64,000 bases of DNA from Phoenix dactylifera (GCF_009389715.1 NC_052392.1:35447144-35511143); one strand, 5' to 3'; positions 11,100-23,467 are shown, counted from the first letter of the stretch. A program made the numbers and translations. The notes: generated by a model not told the origin, from the letters alone.

Positions 11100-12580
11100 A
11101 CATGTCTGTGTGTGAGTCTATATGTCTGTATATGTGTATGTATTATACAAATTGGTTCAAATTTAGACGAGTGATACATATATACATGTGTACACTAAAT
11201 TAGAATGTAGTTATATACATTTGGTTCAAATTTAGGCGAGAACCAAAGTTAGAAATGGGCTGGGCTGGATGGGGCCACACCCCTACCTGAGTCCAGCCTG
11301 AAATTTTTTCGGGCTTTGGGCTAGGCTTAGGCCCGAATTTTTTTTAAAAACCCAAGCCTGAGCCTTGGCCCGAGCCCAACCCAAACCCGATTGGGCCAGC
11401 CCGAGTTTGTGGAGTGAACTGGGGTTCATTGAATCACAAATGGTTTCCTCATTGATAATTTAGAATTCTAATCATTTTAACATGTTGCGAATTGCATCCA
11501 ACTATTATGCCTTCGGAAGATTCGATAGAAGTTTGAAAACACCAATATTTAATAGTTATGAGCCCAAAGATTTAAGGAAGGATGATGAAGGGTTTGAGAC
11601 TTGTTCGGACCTGAATTCGGGCTCTGTTTCGAGCCTTGTTCGAGCTCGAGCTTAGGGGCCGGACTCGAGCTAGGCTAGTGATGTATCCAAGCCTGGCCCG
11701 AAAAATAAATGAGTTCTATATTTAAGCCCAAACCTAGCCTGAAATCTTTCGGGCTTAGCCTGTAGCCCGAACTAAAAGCAGCCTAGCCCAATTGGCCTGG
11801 GACCAGAGCCCATTTCCAGCCCTAGCGAGAACATTCTCCTTTACTAAAAGGTTAGGCAGCGAGAGCAGTCTCTACTTTCCTTCAAACAAAAGGTGGGACT
11901 TTTTTTTTCTTTTGTAACTACATTGTCTTCATAACCAACGAGATAGTGGAAGTCCTACCAATCGTTCCACCTGTATATATGAATGTATGTATGTATTATG
12001 TGTGTATGTGTGTATCTGTCTGTATAGGTAATATACAAATTGGTTCCAATTTAGATGAGTGATGCATACATATATAAATGCATACTACATTAGAATGTAG
12101 TTATTTATATCTGGTTCAAATTTAGTTGAGTTCATTCTCCTTCACTTCAAATTTAGGCGGCGAGAGCACTCTCCTTCACCTTCCTCCAAATAGAAGGTGG
12201 GCTTGTTTCTTATGTAACTACAGTCTTCATAAACAACAAGACAGTGGAAGTCCTACCAGTTATTCCACTTGTATGTACATATGTGTATATGTGCATTTGT
12301 ATGTACATATGTACGTCTGTGTGTACATGTATCATACAAACTGGTTCAAATTTTATACAAATTGGTTCAAATTCAGACAAGTGATACATACATATATACA
12401 TACATATTACATTATAATGTAGGTATATACATCTGTTTCAAGTTTGGGCTAGAGCACTCTCCTTCACTTTACTCCAAACAAAAGGTGGGACTTGTTTCTT
12501 ATATAACTACATAGTCTTCATAAACAAGAAGACAGTCATCATAAACAACAAGACAGTAAAAGTCCTACCAATTGTCCACC
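11100..12580. repeat. Three tandem copies of a ~300-bp non-coding unit
   Basis: Each copy has a TG/TA-rich start and the phrase ATACAAATTGGTTC (near 11143, 12030 and 12355). These are followed by GTGATACATA, AATGTAGTTATATACAT, CTCCTTCAC, AAGGTGGG and finally GACAGTGGAAGTCCTACCA. Copy 1 is split by a 581-bp hAT-type element. After removing it and one target duplication, the copy spacing is about 298 and 303 bp. The unit has no convincing reading frame; its origin is unknown. Confidence 0.85.
11244..11824. mobile_element. Non-autonomous hAT-type element, 581 bp
   Basis: An exact 8-bp duplication, GCGAGAAC, flanks the element (11236-11243 and 11825-11832). The left end is CAAAGTTAGAAATGGGCT. 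The right end reads TAGGGCTGGAAATGGGCT on the opposite strand, so the termini are imperfect inverted repeats. The interior is full of GGGCTTGGGC and CCCGAGCC-like words and has no transposase. Copies 2 and 3 of the surrounding 300-bp repeat lack the insert and serve as the empty site. 8-bp duplications are the hAT hallmark. Confidence 0.88.
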
Positions 12581-13994
12581 TGAGTTGTCTCCCCTTTCTC
12601 AAAAAAAACCATAGCCTCCATCAAAACTTTACAATCCTCCCAATATTACCACAAATTCTCGCCTAATCAATGATTCTCCTCAAAACTAATGGCATTCCTT
12701 GTGGCCTAAAGCATCACAAATAGTGATCGGTCCTTAACTCCATGCTTCGCCATCAAGGTGCCAGATCCATGATACACCACTCGACACTTCCTTAGGCACT
12801 TCCATTTCCACTTTCTTTTTTCCTCTCTAATCTCCAACTTGAAGCCCCAAAACCCTCTTACATTTCTTCCTCTCATAAAGAACAAACCCTAAGTCTCGAA
12901 CCCTGGCCCTAACTTGTTGCTCATCAGGGTTGCTATCATCTTGTTGTGAGTTCATGACACTGCAAAATGACCAGTATCATCATCTTCACCCAATCCATAT
13001 GTAATTTTTCAACCTCATCACATCTGGAAAGAGGAGTTACAAAAAAAAGGTTCAATCTTTATGTTATCTTTTTTTTTCCCCATAAAATGAAAAATCTTGA
13101 TATTCCCTTTTTTTACAATTTTTGAACAATAAAAACAAATAAAAAGATTATTATTCAATATTTTCCAATATCAAGATAAAGGACTTATATGACTTTTATC
13201 CTTGATGTGTTTTCTTGAATAAAATCAATAGTTTCTTTTTGCTATATTTTTTTTAAAAAAAATTGGGTGACTAAAAATTGACATGGACAATCTTATTTGG
13301 ATTGGGTTTGGTTGGTTTTGACCTTGATTGGTTGATTCTAATTCCAAAAATCGATGACCACTAGGGTTGGGTCATTTCTAGGTAGTTCTAACAGAAACCA
13401 ACCTGAGCTTTGTTGCACCCGTACCTTTTATAGCTAAAGATGCCATATGACCTTACAAGTATGACTCATTAAATGAGTAGGATTTTTCTAGACATTTTCC
13501 TACACATTTCTGGTAAAATGAACAACCAAATACTTTACTAAAATAGAAAAATTTGTAATGCTAGAGGATTCCCCATGAAAGGCCATCGCAATCTTTTTGA
13601 GTCACAATCCGGATGAGTTTTGAGTTTTCCTGATCTATCCTATACCATAAAGTAGGATATTTAGATAATATCCCTTCGCGGAATAAGTTTTCAAAACTCA
13701 CCACAAAAATAACCCCAAAATAAGTATGAAAATCTCTAGAGATTAGAAAATCCTGACCTTCTCTCAAAAGAATTATATAAAAGACTAATGAGATTCAATA
13801 TAACAAATCAAATAAAAAAATCACAAAAGTAAATTGCTAAATGTTGACTGAATTTTGACCTATATTGCATTGATATGGATGTTTAAGACAGATTGTAGGT
13901 GGCCTTGGTAAGATTGGGCTTGAATTTATCGTGAAGGTTAGGAATGTGGAGGAAAAAACCAAAGATGATTTGATCGAAAGATACGAAAATAGAT
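12581..13994. other. Non-coding DNA, no feature identified
   Basis: AT-rich with scattered poly-A and poly-T runs. A C-rich stretch at 12600-12930 (many CCAAAACCCT-like words) may be old transposon sequence. No reading frame or RNA gene that I can support. Confidence 0.5.
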
Positions 13995-13997
13995 TTA

Positions 13998-14332
13998 AGG
14001 GCTGTTTGGATGCTCGAATGCACGATCCATGGATAATCTATTGCAAATGGAATTTATAGTTTTAAGGAAGAATGGAATTGACAACACAACAAAAAACGTG
14101 GGAAAATAGGGGAGAAGAGAAGACAGCAGGAAAGATATATCCTAGTTTCTTGGGGACTGGATAAACCACCATTTTGGGTGGGTTGTATTATCTTGAAAAA
14201 TCAAGATGGTACATTCCCAATTGCACACCAATTGCTTTCAACTCTTCCTCTCTCATCCCCTTTCTTAAGAGAAATTCTTCTCTAATAACAACTTATAATA
14301 CAGATAAGTAATTCCTGCATCTGAACATGTCC
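13998..14332. mobile_element. Tourist-type MITE, 335 bp
   Basis: TTA occurs directly at both borders (13995-13997 and 14333-14335). The left end is AGGGCTGTTTGGATGC and the right end on the other strand is GGACATGTTCAGATGC, matching at 10 of 16 positions. No open frame of note. The TTA target and TGTTTGG-type end fit the PIF/Harbinger group. Confidence 0.6.
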
Positions 14333-14662
14333 TTAAGAAATGTATCTATGTTGATATTATCCTTATCGTGAATGAATGGCATTGAGGCGGCATGGCTTAG
14401 TGGTTGCTGCCCTCTACTTTTTAGGATGTGTTTCTATGTGTGCAAGACAAATTTTGAATACATGGAGTGAATCAAGAGGAACCGTAAAATGGATATAGAA
14501 AAATGGGAGATAATAGGATTGGGCATTATGGTGCAAATGGGGACCATAGTGACCCTCATAACCTCCTTCCCAAAAAAGAAAAAGAAAAATGAAAAAGAAG
14601 AAGATGCATGAATTGTGAGACAATTTTGTTTGGATAGAGTATTGATGGGTTGAAGATATGGT

Positions 14663-15100
14663 TAGGGGTGCAATCAAGCCAAGTTGAGTCGAGTAGCTAG
14701 AGGCTCGAGCTCAACTCGATTCAAAATACTCGGGCTCAAAACTCGACTCGAGATCGATCAAATCTTAATATGGAAGCTCGAGCTTGACTCGATTAAAAAA
14801 AAAAACAATACTCGAGATCAACTCAAATATCAACCGAGCTATACTTGAGCTTGAACTCAAGCCTTAGTCATAATCAAAAAAATATGGTTTAAAAAATATA
14901 ATGTAATATTATATTTTAAAATATTAAATTAGTAATATATATTATAAGTAAAATATAATATTAAAATATAAATATACTCGATTAGGCCTGCAATCCTTCG
15001 AGCTGAGTACTTCACTACTTAGCTCGACTGGAGCTTGGTAACATACGAGTTAAGTCGTGCTCAAGCATCTCATGAGTTGCTCGGCTTATTTGCACTCCTA
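14663..15100. mobile_element. Non-autonomous hAT-type element, 438 bp
   Basis: The ends are TAGGGGTGCAATCAAGCC and, on the opposite strand, TAGGAGTGCAAATAAGCC, a good inverted pair. The flanks are GATATGGT (14655-14662) and GTTATGGT (15101-15108), an 8-bp duplication with one mismatch. The interior repeats CTCGAGCT and ACTCGA words and is AT-rich in the middle. No coding capacity. A partial relative lies at 24853-24998. Confidence 0.78.
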
Positions 15101-15108
15101 GTTATGGT

Positions 15109-16500
15109 CATGAAAATCAAGTTCTTCCTTATTTTGATTTCATGAGATTCTATTATGTTTTGGCATGAACATGTTCCTCCCTTGGCAGTAGGAAATTTCC
15201 ATTTAGGATTGCATACCCACTCTGGAATCTCCTTGGAAATTTGTTTGCAAACCTGCTTCCTAAGTGTTCTTATTTTCAAATTTTTTAGGAGGCCCACCAC
15301 TCTGGCCCTTCACCTTGTTCTGTAGCTAAAGTTCTCAATTTTGCATGTCTAAAATATTGTTGCAAATCTTTTTTATGTGATTTAATTTTAAGATAGTTTG
15401 AGGTTTGAGAATAAGATGCATGTGATACTTTTTAATGAGACATGGGACTAGCCATTATTGAAGTGTGAAATTTAAAGGATGGCAATACCTATTTTTTCTT
15501 GCTACCTTGTTTTCTACCCTCTTTTGTCCATTTTGCTATATTTTGGTCCTCATGTTCTTTGTTGGTCATGATGATCTTATTGAGGAAGTGAACTCATTTT
15601 CTTACTGATGGATCTTTTATGACTGCAAGTAGAAATGCCAGAAGGTGAATGCTGTTAATCTGTCTTTTAATTGTAGTGTATGTGTAAACTTAATTTATGA
15701 AGCTATTTAAGTTTCGTGGAAGGTATGTTTTATCCTTGAACCAAATTGATTTTCATATGGACTCTTCCGGATCTGTGTCTATGATGTCTGTTGCATGAAT
15801 TTGGCCAGTAACTTGCCTTTTATCTTAATGCTTTGTTATCAATTAGTTCGAAACTTTTCCATCTTTGCCTGTTCTATAATTATAATGTCTTATGATTTGT
15901 TACTTTAATGGTTAAACACAAGCAACATTACAAGCTAAATTCAGGTAAATAATCCAAAATCAGGAAAATAATGATACAAAATGTGTAGTGAATAGTGATT
16001 GATAATCTGCATCAACAGAATCTTTTCAACTCTAGTGTTCAATTTGATGCTTCATGCTTCACTTTCCTAAAATGATTGATGCTGCTAATTGGGCCAAGTT
16101 CTTTCTTTTAATTATGTTGAGGGTTTGCATTTTATAAGATAAATGTTCACTTACAAAGTGTGAGAGGTAGGAAAACTGTTGATGGATTATAAGCAAGATA
16201 ATGTCCAAGAAGCTTGCGAGGAAGGTTATTATTCTCATTTGCCCAAGGAATGGATTCAACTGCAGAATTTTTTATATAATCTCCAATGCTTGCTTTTGAA
16301 TTAGCAGAAGTGTATAGCTTATTTTTGGAGAGGGCAAAATAAAAGAAAATAGTTGTTTGATATGGAATATAAATGATTCTTTATATATATTTATCCAATA
16401 TCCCTTATGATATATGTTATTTTGAGCTGGGATTTGTTTTCATGGATTAAGGGTAGTAACCATTTGATATTTTGGAGGTTTTATGATATCTTGAATCAGG
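15109..16500. other. Non-coding DNA, no feature identified
   Basis: AT-rich single-copy-looking DNA. If the ARF 3'-UTR intron model is right, this lies inside that intron. No gene or repeat that I can delimit. Confidence 0.5.
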
Positions 16501-16870
16501 TGCCATTGCTTGGTGCAATGATATAAGGCAAAGTGCCCCATGCCGGTGTATTGCCCTAAGCACCGTACTAATACCGAACCAATACTTGGTACAGGGGACA
16601 AATCGAGCATCAGTATAGCTATTTGACTCATAAGGATATTGTACCGACATCGTATCGGTATGGATACCAAAACTAGTATTGCAAACCTTAGTAAAAGGCT
16701 TGGCTAACAAGTGCAATGGCACGGGCTTGATCCTAGAGCAGCCACTTTGAGCAAAAAAAAAAAGAAAAGAAAAAGAAAAGCCAAAATGAAAAGATAGAGA
16801 GAGGGAAAGAGAGGGAGAGATTAGGTTTGTTCCTAGTTAACCCCTCCCAAGACAGCATATTGTTGGGACT
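16501..16870 (+). mobile_element. tRNA-like SINE copy 1, split by a nested insertion
   Basis: The first 20 bases (16501-16520) are identical to the start of the SINE at 36494. The match resumes at 16691 with GTAAAAGGCTTGGCTAACAAG. A B-box-like GGCTTGATCC and GAGCAGCCACTTT follow. The 3' part has an A/GA-rich insertion (16750-16830) before CATATTGTTGGGACTAG, which aligns with the end of the 36-kb copy. Bases 16529-16690 belong to a later insertion. Confidence 0.6.
16529..16690. mobile_element. Small hAT-type element nested in SINE copy 1
   Basis: The insert starts CAAAGTGCCCCATGCCGG. Its right end reads TAAGGTTTGCAATACTAG on the other strand. Both resemble the CAAGGTTTGCCG termini of the elements at 51548 and 59364. 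The 8 bases before it (ATATAAGG) and after it (GTAAAAGG) agree at 6 of 8, as an aged target duplication. It interrupts the SINE exactly after GCAATG, so it is younger than the SINE. Confidence 0.6.
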
Positions 16871-17497
16871 AGAATTGGGTAATAGCCAAAGTATGCTTAG
16901 TATTATACCAATTTTGTCCTCTATCATAAGTTCAGCTTGTTTATAGGCAACCCCATGCTATATATATGTCATAACTGTGGTGGAGAAAAGTTGATCTTAG
17001 AATATAGTCGAAGCCTTCAGAAAAATTATCAATCGATAGGGCTTCTAATGTCTTCCATGTGTTCTATGAAATAAATGCAAGCATTTATTAACCAGAATTT
17101 TGAGTTAGAAGATTTATATCCAAACAACTTTCTGTGCCTTTGAAACTACAAGTCAATGCACCCCAGAACATGAACTTTTTCGAAATATTTAAGTACATGA
17201 GCAGTGCTTAGTGTTGAGAAGGCAAAATATGTGCTGCCATTTTTTCTACTTTGTTTCTTTTTATTTTTTCTTTTTTTAAGAAGAAATATTTAGTATGAGG
17301 ACGGCATGAATTCGTATGCATGAATAATCGAAGTGCCTTCATAAGTCTGATAGAAATGGCGGGATGTTTTATTCTTTCTGGCTTTTTTGTTTCTTCACAT
17401 AAGAATTTGCATGAGTTCAAGTGAGCATTTCTGCTGTTTATTAGGATATAATATGCTTGTTTACAACCTGAATGTTGTGCTGTTGTTTCCACTGCAG

Positions 17498-18775
17498 GTG
17501 TCCTTGTTGAAGACAACATGAATGTTGCCTCTTGCAACTAAATCATCCTAATGCGTTGTCTTGAGCAGTGTGTTAACCTAGTGTGTTTCCAACTGTTATG
17601 TTGACTTCTTCATGTTACTGTTGAACTCGCTTGTCTGAAATTTCCGAGTCGTTGTTGAGGTACTAGCTGTTTGACATTTTAAAGCTAGTCTAGTTCATAC
17701 TGTCACTGATGTCTTACTCTTCTGTTTTGGTACATCATTTTTTCCTTTTGAGCTTACTTTACCGATTAATATCGGTAGTTGTTTTAGAAATCTACCCATA
17801 CAATTTGACATGATTGCATCCACTGATGGCAGTAAGAATGAGAAGAGATGCTGTGATTGGGTGGGACTAGTCTCTTCCATTTCCTCCTTTTCTCAGGGAA
17901 GTCAGGAAGAAGAAGGAAAAAAGAATGAGAAGAGATGCTATTTCAAAGATATCCAAAATTATCCTTCTTTTGATGGTCTTTTCTATTCACATTGATCCTA
18001 AAGGTTTTCGCTGTTTTGAGTATGCCTGGTGCGAAAAAGATAACAAGGGTTTGTGGGTAGCACAGAGGAAAGAAGAGTGATGCTGATGGAAGGAAATTTA
18101 TATTAAAGGGGAGGAAATATAAATTATGAAGGTCGACCCTGCTTTGAATGGTTTGGTATCTGTACTTGTACTCCTTGCACAACTTGGGAAGCTTTATGAT
18201 ATATGTATATTTAATGGATTTGCATTCATCTGCAGCATTAACAAGAACATTAGTGTTAATCTCTCCTGCTGTCCTAGACTCGTTAGTTACTGATGCTACA
18301 GTTTTGATGCAAACTTTAGCGGCTGGATGATCCATACTGCAGTTAGGTACCCTGACGTTACCTCTTTGAAGTTGTGCTGGGTTGGGTTGTGATATTACTG
18401 AATTCAGTTAATGTCAGGCCTTCCCTTATCTAATCATCTCTCAAGCATGTAGAATATATCTTTGGGGCTTCAGCTTCACAAGAAAAGAAATGCCGTGCCT
18501 TGCGATTTTCTGCAGCTGTGAAAATTTTTTTTCTTCTAATATGGGGTGAAACTGATACAGTAGTTGATAGAAGGAAGTTGCCGGGAAACTGGTCTCATGT
18601 CTGTGGAAGTGGCTGTGGTCTCCAATTGTTGGATTGACCTGGATCCGAAGTGTTCCCAAAAAACCTGGCATGGGAAGACTACATAAATCCAGTATGAGCC
18701 AGTCAAGATTTTGTCGAACCTGATCTGCCTTGTTCGCATAATTGCATCAATAAATTGCTGCTAGCTTGGACTATG
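17498..18775 (+). other. Candidate 3'-UTR terminal exon of the ARF gene
   Basis: A good acceptor (TTTCCACTGCAG/GTGTCC) precedes this stretch, and a matching strong donor lies in the ARF 3' UTR at 6185/6186. The stretch is T-rich, low in repeats, and without a long open frame. AATAAA occurs at 18749-18754 as a possible poly(A) signal. The model needs an 11.3-kb 3'-UTR intron. The alternative is plain intergenic DNA. Confidence 0.3.
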
Positions 18776-19079
18776 TATTTTTAGAGATGCGGCCAACTGC
18801 ATTCGTCGTCTTGGAAAGGGCATGATCCAAGGGCATAAATGCAACAAATGTTGCACATTTGACTTTCTTCTCTGTATTACTTGCTTTACATGGATTCCAT
18901 GGTCAATTATGCGTTATGTTGAATGCATTGCGTTGTGCGTTTGAACCAGTTATGTGTAATGGTGCATTTAGTGTTGCAAATGTTTTGATGAGCATGACAT
19001 AATCACGTCCCTGGAGATAGTTGCCTGATGAGGTTATTTCCCTTGTGAATCTTAAATCCTAGCAAGGATTTGGTTAGGA

Positions 19080-22000
19080 GGTGTTGCCACAGAATCCCAG
19101 ACCGAGGTTGGAGCACTGCTCAATTTGCTCTTGGGTCAGTGAGAGCCGAATTGATTGGGGTGATCGAGGTGTAAAAGAACTGGTCTTCTTCCGGGATGAT
19201 CTATTAAAAGTCCGCTTGCTGAAAAATTTTCGGTAGGAGACTCTCTAATTTTTAAGTTAGAATGATGAGACAATAGTGTGGAAGGGATGAATTTTATGAA
19301 GTAATCTCTGAATGGACTTACCTGAGGAGCCTTGGGCTACCTCTTTTTATAGGGTAGTCTATCAGTTTGTTACCTGATTTGGCACAACATGTTTTAATTG
19401 CTAGGTAACGGTCAACTACACGTTTATAATGTGAGAAACATTTCGGGTGAGCGGTATACGACGGTGATTATGCTGATCGTGCATTGCCAATAGCATTGCC
19501 ATAACTGCCGATCTTTATTAGCACGTGCAAATTGGCTCCTCGGTCTTCGCTGAAGTTGTTTGCCTAGGTTTATACCAAGGTCAACGAGGTCGGTCTAATA
19601 TGAGGTTGAGATGTCCAACATTTTTTCCATCACTTGCCCCCTACTTTGGAGGCCGAGCTGCATCTTAATTCGGGTGATGGAAGTCATATCATCATCTCAA
19701 TCGAGGACAAGGCTTCCAGAAGAGAGTACGAATGTGTCAGTTGATCTTCTCGAAGCGTCACCATATCAAAGCTATCCTGAGGCACTATTATTTTGGAATT
19801 TTTTTCAAGGCGCCATTAATGCGATGATCCTGGTGAATTGCTCACGTCGTATCCCGAGTTAACACGTGGATGAATCAGCTCGGGTGGTCAAACCGTTGCT
19901 TTGATCAAGACCATCCGTACTCCTTTATAAGGGTAACCCCCTCCCTCATTTCTCGCTCTTGTTTCTTTGGCAAATCTCCCAAAGTGCTCAAGCTCCCTTC
20001 CGGGTGGTGCTTCGACGAAACTCTTCTCTTTTGGCTCCAGCGTGCTCTATGTTTCTTCTAATTTCTAGTGGGTGTCTGCTCTTAGCTGCTCGGATTTCTT
20101 TTCTTGCTTTCTCCTTTGACTCTTTTCCTCACTTTTTCTACCACCATGAGTGATGCCGAGGTCAACACCTCGGTGGAGAGTTGGTCGTCTGACCATTCTC
20201 CTTGAGCTCGAGAGTCCTCACCTCCAAGTGAGGTTGAGTCTAAGGTCTGCTCAAGCCCAGACTATGAAGCATCTGTCCTCACCAAGAGGAGATGGCTTCA
20301 TCCAAGCCCAGCACTTCATACTTCTCGAGTTTACTTTTGAGCTTGCCAGTCTTGAAGACCAAATAACAAATCCTCCTCCAGCCCAGCTCAGCCTATATGA
20401 GGAAATTCTGAGGGTTGGATTGAGATTACCTCTTTACCCTTTTTCATTTAGTTCATGAGGGTTTACAACCTCATCCCAACCTAGTTGGTTCTGAACTCTT
20501 GGCAGGTCATTGTAGGTTTTCTTTTTCTTTGTTTTCTTTTGAACATTCAGGCCTCGATTTTTCTTTTCCGAGAATGCTTTACTTTAAAGGGGCATCCTCA
20601 GAAAAGAAATTGATGGTATTTCTCTCCTCAGAAAAGCCGCCAATTGATCCGAGATACTCTCTCTTCTATTCATGGATGGAAGAGAGTTTTTTTTTGTTTT
20701 CTTCAAGCAACGATGGCAGTTGGAAACCCTATGGAGGACACCTCGAAGATTTTTAAACCGACCCCCAAAGTTGTTTGGCAACGATCAACGATCCTAGGAT
20801 ACTCTCCTTAAATCTAAAATTCCTCCTTTGCAAGAATTATTGTCTGAGGAGACACTAATTAACGTTAGTCTAAAACTAGCCGATCCTCAGAAAATTTTTT
20901 TTCATAATTTTTATCTTTTCTCCTCGTCATCATATTCTTATCTAACCTCGTCCTTGGCCTTGCAGCTGTTGTAGCTATAAAGACCGATCTGGCACTAATT
21001 TAGAAGAAAATGTGCAAGAGGTCGGTTGCAGCGTTCGGGGATGAAACCCCTTAGAGGAAGAAGAAGTTGAGGGGAGAATCCACCTTTACTGATGCAGTTG
21101 CTGAGGCCTTGGTTCTCGAGGTTTCTCCCGACGTGCCGGTACCTCGGGTGGAGAATGTGGATCTCGACCCCAAGGTTGAGATTGCATCGCCGATTAGGTC
21201 GGCTCCTCCGGAGGGAGTCATCCTTGCCCAACCATCTGTCGTTGCTGCTTCTTTCTATCTGTCAACATCCAAGGCTTGTACCTTAGCACGGGCTAGTTCG
21301 AGCTCTTTGGCTCTTGCAAAAGAAATCCCTTTAGCTCGGGCTCGCCCTTGCATGGTCTATATCCCGAGGTGGTGTGCCAAAGGGTCTGATTCGGCCTTGA
21401 CAACTCCTCAGGTGGCCAAAGATGTGGCCCGAGCTATTCAATTACGTGCTGACAAGAGCATCATGCGCTCCTTCTACGTCAACGACTTAATCGATGGGCA
21501 TGTTATTGTATGTCCTGCACCACAATTCTTAGGGCCTACACTTGCTGGGTGAGCAGGTCAAATTGTATGGCATTGATAGCTCCCATAACTTGCTAAGAAG
21601 ACGAGGTTCTTAGAGGGCTGCATGAGGATCAATCTAAAGTAAGCTAGAGGGATACTCAACGGTTGTTTCTCCTAAGTCTCAGAGCAATTCTTCCTTCATT
21701 TTTCATAGATGATGCCAATTTGTTGTTGCTGATCCTGACATGATGATGTGGACCGTCTCCATGGATTTGTAAGGCAACAAACAAGGGTTAGAGAGCTCGC
21801 CAGTTTGGCTCCAGTCAAACCCTCCGATGCTTAACTCCAAGAGGGTTTCTTGGGGGATGTAAAGAAGAAGAAGAATGAATAAATGAATGAGGTTGTTGGG
21901 GCGATGATCGGCTCCAGTAAGTTGTTGGCAACTGGTGAAGTGCCGAGGATGGAGTCAATAGGGCTTAAATTAACAGCTCGGGTGGAAGGTGTCATCGGAC

Positions 22001-22110
22001 GGGGCTGCGCCGACCAGCTGCACCAGGAGGGTTTGGAGACGGAGATGCCGAACGTGGGACTCCAGGAAGAGGGATCTGGTGGACATGCCCGAGCTGTCCA
22101 GTAGCTCAAG
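19080..22110 (+). pseudogene. Decayed Ty3/gypsy-type element with gag-like remains
   Basis: A promoter-like stretch (TTTATAAGGG near 19923) and a C/T-rich leader lead to an ATG at about 20146 (MSDAEV...). The frame soon breaks. Recognisable pieces are LYEEILRVGLRLPLYPF (about 20391-20446), NSWQVIVGFLFLCF (20489 on) and SSIHGWK (about 20667). This order matches the plant 'putative gypsy-type transposase' gag-like domain (PF04195). A later open segment, 21067-21552, resembles the downstream gag region. No protease, RT or integrase is seen. Many stops and shifts make it non-functional, and its borders are not clear. Confidence 0.55.
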
Positions 22111-22961
22111 GCAGCTTTCTTAACAATTATATTTCCATGCAGAAGATAGAAACTTGGGATCTAGTTATATTTCAGTATGCTGGACACCAATTTTGCTAGC
22201 CAATGATCAGAGGACGGCAATCCAGCCATTGTAAGAAGTTTTGGCACTTCTATATCTCAAACTCGAATCAACTTTTACTACTGACATCAATTTCAGGTTA
22301 ATAAGCTTCCCCATGATCTTCTTGATTGATCAATGGGTCCTCTCATGTTAATGGCTTGAAATCTATTGACATTATTGTTCTCCTATGTACAACTATGACC
22401 AAGGGCTAGCAGGAAAGCTTCAATAGTGGAGAAGGTTCAATGGCTGAATCAAACAATGATGCATGGGCCAACAGGAGCCATCCCACATGGTTGGGAATTA
22501 GCTTGGACATTAAGGATAAGTTATAGTACCAGAAAAAAAAAAGGCTTTCCCATGCGAGCCCTACCCACACCGTCCAAGTATCTTAAATCATGTCATGAGG
22601 TGGACATCCACCACACTCACAAGGCGGACAGCCAATGTGATGTTGATATGCTTGACCTGATTTCTAAAAGGTGACAAGGATAACTTATTTAAATAAATAT
22701 GATTGTTAATTTTTAAAGCTCGGTCATGATAAAATACTTCTGTAATTGTTAAAAGTATGTTCGGAAAATCCAGCAGAATGGGCTAGATTTTTTTTTAGAA
22801 ATTGGGTTTGTTGCCTATCCAGCTCATATTCTTCTAAAAGTCTGTCCTAGCTTTAGCTTAAATTCTATCTGTAAGTATGTGGCCTGTGTGAAGAAAAAAA
22901 AAAAATCTCCATAAATCTTTTTTTTTTCTTCTATAGAATTTTTGGACTAAAGAGGTATTGG
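22111..22961. other. Non-coding DNA, no feature identified
   Basis: Mixed AT-rich sequence with poly-A and poly-T runs near 22520, 22790 and 22895-22925. No supported gene. Confidence 0.5.
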
Positions 22962-22969
22962 ATTGATAT

Positions 22970-23467
22970 TAAGGCCGGCAAAATATGACCCAACCCATCA
23001 ATTCAATCATGTTCAACCTGAAATAAGCAGGTTTAGATTTGGACTAAATAAGTTCGGGTGGTAAACAGGTTGACCCATATAATCTATTTAACATTCAGAT
23101 TGGATTTGGGTTTCAGACATCAGACCCATTTAACCTATTTAACATTCGGATCGGATTGAATCGGACGATCTTTTTAACCTGTTTAAAACTTGCTTAGCCT
23201 ATTTTTATCTTGTTTAATCGACCCACTTAACCTATTTAACCCGTTAAAAATCTACTTAATTTATTTAATCCGTTTAACCTAACTCGACCTATTTAATAAA
23301 CGAATTAAACCGATCGGATCAAGTTATATGGTTAATAAATAGGTCGGGTTCAAATCTGAATTTTGACCTATTTAATAAACAAGTCGGGTTTGAGTTGACG
23401 AATTTTTTGACCCGATTTGCATCCAACCCGAGTATCCGTCGCAACCCGACCCGATTGCCACTCCATA
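22970..23467. mobile_element. Non-autonomous hAT-type element, 498 bp
   Basis: An exact 8-bp duplication, ATTGATAT, borders it (22962-22969 and 23468-23475). The left end is TAAGGCCGGCAAAATATGAC. The right end on the other strand is TATGGAGTGGCAATCGGGTC. The interior repeats AACCTATTTAAC and GACCCATTTAACC words. No transposase. Confidence 0.8.
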
